Source: Quercus robur
Taxonomy: Eukaryota > Streptophyta > Magnoliopsida > Fagales > Fagaceae
NCBI RefSeq assembly: GCF_932294415.1
Contig: NC_065536.1
Span: 18,163,974-18,227,973, forward strand
Reading direction: 5' to 3'
Length of the DNA stretch: 64,000 nt
The notes beneath the pieces were generated by a model that searched no databases, was not told the origin of the DNA, and saw only the letters and a list, made by a program, of their open reading frames with translations. Shown in pieces: positions 56,320-64,000 of the stretch. The position numbers were made by a program, and so were the translations under genes. Numbering within the stretch: the first letter of the stretch is position 1; each line of letters begins with the position of its first letter.

Positions 56320-56814
56320 TCATTTTTGTAATGTCAACCAGATATATTGCCTGCTTCATGTAGCACTATCCTCCATTCCTACACCTTCTTCATGTTATTC
56401 TTGAATCTTTCTTTGTGTTTTGTCAAAACTTCTCCAAAGTTTCCATTTTGGTTACGTACTTCTAATTGATCCACCTTGAAAAAGATTGGTTGCACAATTT
56501 GGCCTTTTTTTCTTACACTCAATAATTTTGACAAGTTCATCCAAACACCAAGTAGAAAATGCATAATTTTTAGAGAATACAATTATCGAAATCCTTGAAC
56601 TTTCAATGGCTTTGAGAAGTTCTACAGAAATTTCTTCTCCCCTTAGGAGCTCATCATCCACGAAGGTGTTAATACCTCTATCACGCAAAGTGTCATTCAA
56701 ATAACTCGTAAAACCATTGCGGGTATCTTCACCTCTAAAACTCAAAAACACATCATATCTGCATCTATGAAAGAAAGTGGAAGAGGAGTCTCCTTTGTTA
56801 GTCAAAAAAGCCAT
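56320..56814 (-). pseudogene. TIR exon of the TNL pseudogene
   Basis: The start is the ATG at 56,814, because the TIR motif follows within about 20 residues. Upstream in-frame sequence to 57,186 is low-complexity 5'-UTR with a CT/GA tract. The exon ends at a GT donor (AATGA|GTATG). One frameshift and two nonsense codons are seen. Confidence 0.8.
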
Positions 56815-56917
56815 AGTGATTAGGATAGACAGTTGAAAAGATTTTAAAGGAAGAGGAGAAAGAAAGATGTGATGAAATTGGAATGGTAAGAGTAAAAGTG
56901 AGATATTTCTGAATGGA

Positions 56918-56953
<36 letters not shown>

Positions 56954-57201
56954 TGTAAATGGCAGAGTAAAGGAATTGAATTTTTGTTCTTGTGAGGCCA
57001 ATAAGAATATGATAGTCTGTTATTGTGCAAATACTGTTGGTAGTTCGATTCACATTTTAGAGATTGCAATTTCGTAGTTGGCGACTGGGTGGCCCAAACG
57101 TGGAGGCTGAGAAATACTAATTGGAAAGTCATAGTCAGAGTTGCCATTCTGGGTTGAGGATACCCAAACCTATTATTGAGAATCAAATCTTAGTCCCGAT
57201 C

Positions 57202-57672
57202 TGATAAGGGTAATATTGTAAATATACTCATTGATATAAAGGCGTAGAGCGACGTTCCAGACAAACCCGTTGGCCTTGTATCCACTAACACATGGCAACA
57301 GTATGGAGTCTATGACTTCATACTGACGGGGTCAACCTAGGTTGAAGATGGAAAGCTAACGACATTAAGCTGAAGGGTATGCATGAGACTGACGGTCCTG
57401 ACGTAACCTAAACTTGGCCTCCACTCATGCGTATGTAAGGAAATATCTTGTGCCCCACACTTAGAAATACTCCTACAGGGTTCCGTAAAATACGCTCGTA
57501 AGGACTCCTATAAGGAAAAGATGTCAACCCTCTACTACTATAAAAGTCCCAATACCCTCACTAACCAAAGTACGCATAATTCACCCTAGCTCTGGTATTC
57601 TAAAGTTGTGAGAAGTTCTAACTTGACATTCGGAGGGTATTTAGCCGGCATCACACCGGTGCTCTCTGTTAG

Positions 57673-57719
<47 letters not shown>

Positions 57720-57779
57720 CAGGTATTGTTTCGAGCACGTAACGTCATGTGATTTAATGTTGATTTTTTGGCATCATCA
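57202..57779 (+). mobile_element. solo LTR related to the Tat element
   Basis: 578 bp, TGATAAGGG...CATCA, flanked by the perfect 5-bp duplication CGATC (57,197-57,201 and 57,780-57,784). From the TATA box (CTACTATAAAAG, about 57,534) through ACTTGACATTCGGAGGGTAT and CACACCGGTGCTCTCTG it matches the LTR at 2,216/11,311 with many differences. A run of 45 T (57,675-57,719) replaces the segment next to the AACGAAAAGGAATAACC block. It also carries TGACGG motifs. It arose by recombination between the LTRs of a lost element. Confidence 0.9.
57675..57719. repeat. run of 45 T
   Basis: Homopolymer inside the solo LTR. The true length may differ because such runs are prone to sequencing error. Confidence 0.8.
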
Positions 57780-57855
57780 CGATCAATGAAAATCATAGTT
57801 AGAGTTGCCATTCTGGGTTGAGGATACCCAACCCATTATTGAAAATCAAATCTTA

Positions 57856-58690
57856 AATGATGTAATATCTTTCTTCTTTTCTTTTTCTTTTTTCTAATAT
57901 TCTTTTTTATCTGCACGTGTCTTTATACATTAAAATACCAATAAAATGCTGTGGTCACTGGTCACCAATATTTTCTTTCTTTCTCTGTTCCTTCTAGATT
58001 CTTGCTCTGTTCAAAAGTGTTGTCATATTCTAAAACAATACAAACACAGAGTCCACAACAAATCTTCATTACCGTTTATAGTCAAGTTTTTATTAATGGT
58101 AGTAATCTTCATTACCGTTGATAGTCAAGTTCTTATTCAGCTTAGCAGGCCTAAATGCTAATTTGATTCTTGACTAAACAGCCTTGAAACTCGTAGCATA
58201 TGCATAGATCCAAGTACAACACATAGAATTGTGAATAATTTTACTGCTGCATTTCCATGCATCAAGACCCCAAGGTAGAGTCAAATCCCTAAGGAAGTCC
58301 TACAATTTCGTAAATGGGTGTATAAAACAGTATAAGTAGTTTCAGATGTTGAATTCACAATAGTGATTCTTTTTCTTTTTTCAATCAAAATATTCATGAG
58401 TATCTCAAGACTACTTAGGAAAAAAATAGGATACAGGAAAAGGCATGGTGATTTGGATAGACAGTTGAAAAGATTTAAAAAGGAACAAGAGAAAGAAATA
58501 TATGATGAACTAGGAATTGTAAGCGTTAAAGTGAGATTTTTCTGAATGGATTTTTGAGAGAGAGAAATAAGAATGGGAATGGCGTAATAAAGGTATTATC
58601 TATGATCATACGAATCTGCCATTTATCCTCAAAAAAAAAAAAAAAAAAAAATTCTGTTATCATACGAATTTCATAGTTGGTGACTTGTAG
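57856..58690. other. duplicated upstream sequence of the TNL gene
   Basis: 58,440-58,680 resembles 56,812-57,030, the 5'-UTR side of the TNL start (ATAGACAGTTGAAAAGAT, GTGAGAT..TTTCTGAATGGATTT). The TIR exon itself is absent. 58,150-58,400 is the dispersed block also at 46,490. Confidence 0.6.
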
Positions 58691-59064
58691 CCCAGTCCCT
58701 AACTCAGATCTCTCTCTTTTTTTTTCTTTTTCTTTTTTTGAAAAAAATAAAAATAGCTCTTTGAACTATGTGGACAGCCGCTTCCGAATACAAATATTCT
58801 GCCCCACTTTTTATATTTTACTTTATTTTTCACCAATCACAATTTGACAAGCATTTATTAAACTTTTTTATATAAAATACCCAAAGTTTAAAATAGAAAA
58901 ATATCAAACGCATGGCTTACCATAATTTTTTTCTTTAAGAAATGACTTACCATAATTGGTGAAACATAAAATGGAATATAAAACATGAGACCAAGGATAT
59001 GTATTCACCAATTACCACAATTCCCATTAAATTTCAAAATTTGGAACCCCCCCCCCCCCCCCAC
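58691..59064. other. intergenic sequence
   Basis: AT-rich, ending in a run of C at about 59,048-59,062. No gene is supported. Confidence 0.4.
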
Positions 59065-59326
59065 CACACAGTCATGCACTTTTTTTCAAGTGTATTCACC
59101 AATCCCATTAATATATGTTTAGAACATACACATTCAAATTGATTAAATTTAAATGTGATAATACATGCCTTGTGAGCCAAAATAATAACACCATCTTGCC
59201 ATTCAATTCCTTCTAAGTCAGGCCATTTTGTAGTCGTACATTGGGTTAAGTAATGAGTCTGAACTTGGTGAGAGTGTAATTAAGTGTGTGTGTGTAGCAG
59301 TTAGTTTGTATCTAAAGTAAAATTTT

Positions 59327-59362
<36 letters not shown>

Positions 59363-60062
59363 CTAAGTTAATGTTATCATTATATTCATCATCTTCTAAA
59401 ATTATTTATTTATTGAATTTTTTTCATCATCATCATCATCAACAACATTTACTAGGTCTTATTGTTCTTTTATTTTAATCATTTTTCTTTATATTTCTTC
59501 TTGGTATTCTACTAACTTCTTAGACTTATAACAATAACAACAAAAATAGTTATATCGTCATTTAATACCTTAATTATAGTATAGAAAACAAATTTGTAAA
59601 TATGATAGTAAAGCGTCAAATGTGTAGTCCAAATTTTGTAGAAGAAAGAGAAAAGAGAGAGAAAAAAAAAATCGTGGACATGTTTTTTTGTTCAGTATCT
59701 TTAATAGACAACACTCTACTCTTACATAAATGTAAGTCTTATATATAAACGAGACCTATATGTAATGTTCACTTTGAAATGAGAGAAATGTGTAATATTC
59801 CAAAAAGTATTGAATAATTTCACCAAATTTTTAGCTTTATTAAATTTAGCATGCTCTTAATTATGGTTCAATATTTTTTTCTTAAAAAAAAAAAATAGTT
59901 CAATAAACACGGGATTTAGATTTTTAACGCAAAAAGAAAACGAAGATGGGCTTCAGCTTTTTAACTTAAATCAAGTGTTGGTTAATTGACTTTAATATAG
60001 TTGGGCTTCTAATTTTGAAGTTCAAAATGAGACCCAACCTGAACCAGCCCAAGTAAGACTAA

Positions 60063-60398
60063 GGGTCCGTTTGGATACAGCTGAAAACTGAAAACTGAAA
60101 CTGAAAACTGAAAAACACTGTAGCAAAATAATTTTTAAATGTGTGAATAGTATCGTGGGACCCATTTTTAATGAAAAACTTGCTGAAAAGTGAAATTTGT
60201 GGGTCCGTGAACAGTACACGATGTGCTGTGATTGGTCCAAAAAAATTTGAAAAGTCAAAGTTTGCGGCTACTGTTCATTGAACAGTGCATGAACAGTAGC
60301 CGCAACCCTCAAAACGCTCAAAAACGCGTGAAAAAAAAAAAAAAAAAAAAAAACGTAAACGCAAACGCAGAAGTTTTCATCCCAATCCAAACGCACTC
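60063..60398. mobile_element. Tourist-like (PIF/Harbinger) MITE, 336 bp
   Basis: Ends GGGTCCGTTTGGAT and, complemented from the right, GAGTGCGTTTGGAT (12 of 14 match). Flanked by TAA at 60,060-60,062 and 60,399-60,401. The GTTTGGAT terminus and the 3-bp TAA duplication fit the Tourist group. It is missing from copy A. The flank AAGTAAGACTAAG is itself repeated on both sides. Confidence 0.8.
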
Positions 60399-60559
60399 TA
60401 AGTTGAATAAACCCAAGTAAGACTAAGTTGAATAGTAATACCAAACTTCATGTTCTTTGCGAAGAAAAAATGACCACCTTTCGTCATTTGGATCAAATCC
60501 AAACATGGGCTAACTTTTATTTTTAGTAAATAAGAGAAGACCCAATAACTTTATATTTT

Positions 60560-62941
60560 TAATATGACTTAATTCTTTTAAACTAATGCAATCTTCTGAA
60601 GGACCAATACCAAGTTCTTTATCCAACGCTTCAAATATTGAACTCTTCAAATAATTTCACCGGGCATATTCCTTTACTTGGTGACTTGAAACACCTTGTC
60701 CAGTTACTCCTTGGTGGGAACAGTTTATCTTCTACAACAAAGCTCAATTACCAAGTATTTGATTCCCTTACAAACTGTACCCTGCTAAGGGAAATCCATC
60801 TGAATTCTAACCAATCAGCTGATGAACTTCCCCCTTCTGTTGCAAATCTCTCTGTCAATCTCCAACATTTATTCAAAGATTGGAAAAGTATCAAAACCTT
60901 GTGTACTTATCAACTGAGAAAAGTTTTTTTCAAAGGCAAAATACCAAACTCCATTGGAAAACATCAGAAACTAGAAAGAGTTATGGTTACTGACAACTTG
61001 TTCTCTGGAGAAATTCAGGATATCTTTAGCAATTTTACACAGTTATATGAGCTCGACATGACAAACAATTGGTTATCTGGTAGAATTCCCATGAGTATAG
61101 CAACATGCCAGTGATTAGAGATGCTTGTTCTAGCAAGGACAGCACTCAATGGAAGCATTCCAAAGCAAATTTTTTTAGCTTCCCAGCTAAAATTTTTGCT
61201 GTTGGCAAATAACTCTTTAAGCAGTTCTCTGCCCAACGAATTTGGCCATTTGAGACAGTTTGACATCATGGACATTTCTGAAAACCAGCTATCCAGAAAT
61301 ATTCCTGCAATAACCAACGTCACAACATTGCAAGAAACAAGATAACTGACTCAATACCAAAGTCACTGGAAAATCTAACAGAACTGGAGAGCTTGGATAT
61401 TTTTTCCAACAATCTCTCTGGCCTAATCCCTACAGAATTGGAGAACCTTATTGATTTGCAGATGTTAAATTTGTCTTTCAATAGCTTGAAAGGAGAAGTA
61501 CCGAAAAATGGTGTCTTTGCCAACATCAGTTGGGATTCTCTCCAGGGAAACAATCAGCTCAGCGCATTTGACCATGAGACTGTAGAAAAGCTAAGAGTCA
61601 CTACTTGTGTCACAAAAACAAAGTTGAATTCAGATTTAGTGCTCAAAGTCATTATTCCAACCTCTTCTTTCATTGTGCTTGTATGTGCATTGTGTTTAGT
61701 ATGTGCAGTGATCACCCAAAAGAAGAGAGAGACAATAAAAAATTGAAGTTCATCATCTGAACTGAAGGGTTTACCACCAAGGCTTTCTTACTCTGAAACC
61801 CAAATTGCAACAAAGTTTGACACAAAAAATTTGATAGGGAGGCGTGCTTTTGGGTCTGCTTATAGAGCTGTTTTCAGTACTAGTGAAAATGGAATCCACA
61901 CCACAGTTGCAGTGAAGGTTCTTGACTTGACACAAAGCAAAGATTCCAAGAGTTTTGATGCAGAATGTGAAGCTCTAAAAAACATCCGGCATTGGAACCT
62001 TGTTAAGGACTTCACTTCTTGTTCCAGCATTGATCACAGAGGAGCTGAATTCAAGGCTTTAGCTATGGAATTCATGTCTAATGGTAACTTGGATAAGTGG
62101 TTGTACCCAGAGGATGTTGAGTGTGGATCAACTCTGACCTTGACCCAGAGACTGAATATTGCCATTGATGTAGCTTCTGCATTAGATTACCTACATCATG
62201 ATTGTGACCCACCTGTATTCCATTGCGACTTGAAACCTGGAAATGTGCTTTTAGATGAAGATATGATTGTTCATGTAGGAGATTTTGGGTTAGCAAGGTT
62301 TCTCTCCCATGATTCATCACAGAATGGGAGTAGCACAATTGGACTAAAAGGCTCAATTGGTTATATTGCTCCAAGTATGTTGTGGATCTTACTTTATGAA
62401 ACTTAAAAGGATTTAGGGCCCGTTTGGATTGAGGGGGGAGGTAACACCCTATGTTTCTACATGCTTTCCTAAAGCTTTTATCATTTCTGGTTGGAAATAC
62501 TTGATTCTAATATCCTGAAATTCTGTTGTAGAGTATGGCTTGGGTGGAAAGGCTTCAACCAATGGGGATGTCTAATAGTTTTGGGATACTGCTGCTTGAG
62601 ATGATCATTGCCAAGAAGCCCACAGATGGGATTTTCCAGGAAGGTTTAAGCATAAACAAGTTCATCTCCGAAGTGCATGAGAGTAAAATATTGGATATTG
62701 CTGATCCAAGGCTTTTCAAGGATAATGAATCTTTTTTTGCAAAGCAGCAGTACTAAGTGAAGATAGCAGCAGCAAGAACAAAAACAACATTGCTTTCAGA
62801 GGTGACAAGTGTGTGGCTTCTATGGTGAGAGTTGGACTGTCTTGTGCTGCTGATTCATCGAAAGAACGTTTTCCTATGAGAGAAGCCTTATCGAAGTTGC
62901 AAGAGATTAAAAGATGTTCTATTGATGAAGCATTGCATTAA
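60560..62941 (+). pseudogene. LRR receptor-like kinase pseudogene, copy B
   Basis: Starts at the same truncation point as copy A, inside the LRRs. The LRR part has a stop after TCQ (61,114) and a frameshift near 61,340. An open segment 61,393-61,746 holds the last LRRs and the membrane helix (VLKVIIPTSSFIVLVCALCL). A stop follows near 61,744. The next open segment (61,831-62,406) holds [20 protein letters not shown] and DFGLARF; the glycine loop is changed to RRAFGSAY. Exon 2 (about 62,532) has one extra base after GGGGATGTCT, which ends the frame. Better preserved than copy A but broken at several points. Confidence 0.85.
62418..62445. repeat. short MITE-end fragment in the kinase intron
   Basis: GGGCCCGTTTGGATTGAGGG interrupts the intron of copy B at a place where copy A has unique sequence. 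It looks like one end of a PIF/Harbinger-type element. Confidence 0.45.
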
Positions 62942-63265
62942 ATCTATTTTGTGTATTTATGTTTGTTTCCCAAGCTGTTTGAAGCTATAAATTCTTATGA
63001 TTAGAAAATGCAAATTGATATGAGGATCTCTTTAATGGCCAGTTAATTTGATCATATGTCAAATTTTATCAATCCTATTTTCTTTATCAATCCCCCATAT
63101 TAAGAAAGTTCGGAAAATATTTATGTGAATATTTGCTAAAACGAATGAATGCAAGATAATTGCTTAGGCCATGTCATAAGGGCATCATATTCTTCATTCG
63201 CAGGTGCAAACCAGTGTGGGAATTGGGCTGCAATTTTATATGAGGGAGGTTATGTGGTATAGTAA

Positions 63266-63860
63266 TCAAGTTACCGTAGGATGCGTGTATGTGCCAGATA
63301 AGGATGTAGTATGAGAAGGTTCTAGTGGGGAAATATCTGGTGCAGAAGTGGCTGGTTGAGAAGGATAGGAATGCTGGGAACTAGTTTCTGCAGAAACTAG
63401 TGGAAATGTAGGTAAAGGTGAAGGTTTTAGTACAGGTAGAGTAGAAGAGGATTGTGCAGTGGAATTAGATTGAGTAGAGGGCTGAAGAATTGATTGAGAA
63501 CAAGAGTGCAATAAAAAAGTAAGCCAAAGAGCAGGTGAGGGAGAATTTGAGGGAGGAGCACTAGATTGTGAGGATGAAACTTGTGTTAATGCAGAAAAAT
63601 CATGTTGATTAAATAAAACTTGCATGGTAACATAAATTCAGTGAGAGTGAGGTTCAAGACATCTGTAACCTTTTGAGTAGGGAGGGTAACCTAAAAATAC
63701 ACAAGGAGAAGTGTGAGGTTGATATTTGTGGGTATTATAAGGCTTAAGAAGAGGAAAATAAGTACACCCAAAAACTTTCAAGATAGTATTTAAAACTATT
63801 GATAATTGTATTGGAGCTGGACCACATTCATCAGTGTGGATTAATTCTAAAGGTTAGTAG
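63266..63860 (-). mobile_element. Ty1/copia fragment of copy B
   Basis: Carries the Ser/Pro-rich linker frame (63,625-63,266: TQSNSTAQSSSTLP, with a TSSQHSYPSQPATSAPDISP segment) and a short integrase piece, collinear with 44,217-45,290 apart from a deletion near 63,780. It may continue to the window end. Confidence 0.65.
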
Positions 63861-64000
63861 ACTGAAAAATCAGATTTAGCAAAGGCAGTGTCTACAATGC
63901 ACATCAGAGTTATTTGCAGTACATGATTTTGAAAGAAAAGGAACTGCCGGGGCAAGAACTTTATCACTAGGGTGTTTTAGTCTGTGATGCCATGGCATCC

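Larger units (their letters stand above)
47870..56814 (-). pseudogene. TIR-NBS-LRR disease-resistance pseudogene
   Basis: Exon 1 (56,814-56,320) encodes the TIR domain: MAFLTNKGDSSSTF, YDVFLSFRGEDTRNGF, ELLKAIESSRISIIVFSKNYA and the WCLDELVKI motif. It has a frameshift in a T run near 56,507, a TAG after NMKKV, and a TGA where SGW is expected. Exon 2 (from 49,903) has the NB-ARC. The P-loop reads GLPGI-stop-KT, with TGA at 49,713-49,711. Kinase-2 (RILLILDDVD), the TTRD motif and GLPLAL follow, then two stops at about 49,063-49,058, then the CFLKG region and MHDLIQQMG. LRR pieces lie at 48,612-48,198 and a post-LRR (C-JID-like) exon near 48,083-47,870 ([16 protein letters not shown]) with a stop after RSV. 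The gene is clearly dead as a full-length receptor. Confidence 0.85.
57127..57855. repeat. 66-bp direct repeat on both sides of the solo LTR
   Basis: The segment with AGTTGCCATTCTGGGTTGAG occurs at about 57,127-57,192 and 57,790-57,855 in the same orientation. The LTR with its own CGATC duplication lies between them. Confidence 0.8.
59065..63860 (+). repeat. segmental duplication, copy B
   Basis: Collinear with 39,875-45,290 (see there). Copy B alone has the Tourist-like MITE at 60,063-60,398. It lacks about 450 bp of the copia part near 63,780. Confidence 0.85.

Noticed and set aside
56815-57186. N-terminal extension of the TIR protein
   Set aside because: In frame with the TIR exon but low-complexity, with a GA/CT tract typical of a 5'-UTR; the ATG at 56,814 just before the TIR motif is the better start.

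Overview
The window is nuclear DNA from a flowering plant: AT-rich, GT-AG introns, LRR-XII-type receptor kinase and TIR-NBS-LRR genes, and dense plant-type transposons. A eudicot is likely because of the TIR-type resistance gene. A long-lived tree such as one of the Fagales is only a guess. No tRNA, rRNA, CRISPR or prokaryotic signal was seen.

Region 1 (about 1-13,530, minus strand) holds an LRR receptor-like kinase gene. Its coding sequence appears intact except that a 9,765-bp Ty3/gypsy element of the Tat lineage (2,216-11,980) sits in the LRR region. The element has two 670-bp LTRs with only two differences and a perfect 5-bp target duplication (GTGTT). Removing the element and one duplication leaves 1,029 in-frame codons. 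The element carries a single-frame gag-pol from which the catalytic core of reverse transcriptase has been lost in frame. It also carries an intact four-exon gene on the opposite strand with its own TATA box and probable 5'-UTR intron, an array of four 137-bp repeats, and a strong excess of TGACG/CGTCA. The 3' LTR promoter points into the kinase half of the receptor gene, and the first ATG downstream of it is in frame with the receptor.

Region 2 (about 13.5-39 kb) is gene-poor and repeat-rich. It holds Mutator-like MITEs with 9-bp target duplications, an inverted repeat with arms of about 450 bp around 3.8 kb, a roughly 2-kb direct duplication, four tandem 243-bp units, LTR remnants, a 2.3-kb non-autonomous LTR element and two decayed EF-hand genes.

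Region 3 (about 39.9-45.3 kb and 59.1-63.9 kb, plus strand) is a segmental duplication. Each copy has a 5'-truncated pseudogene of the region 1 kinase followed by a Ty1/copia fragment. One copy contains a MULE transposase fragment, the other a Tourist-like MITE.

Region 4 (about 47.4-57.2 kb, minus strand) is a TIR-NBS-LRR pseudogene with frameshifts and nonsense codons, one of them inside the P-loop. Its long first intron holds a 3.4-kb non-autonomous Helitron and a fold-back element. Upstream lies a solo LTR distantly related to the region 1 element. Overall this is an immune-receptor cluster eroded by duplication and transposition, with one very recent retrotransposon hit on its best-preserved gene.
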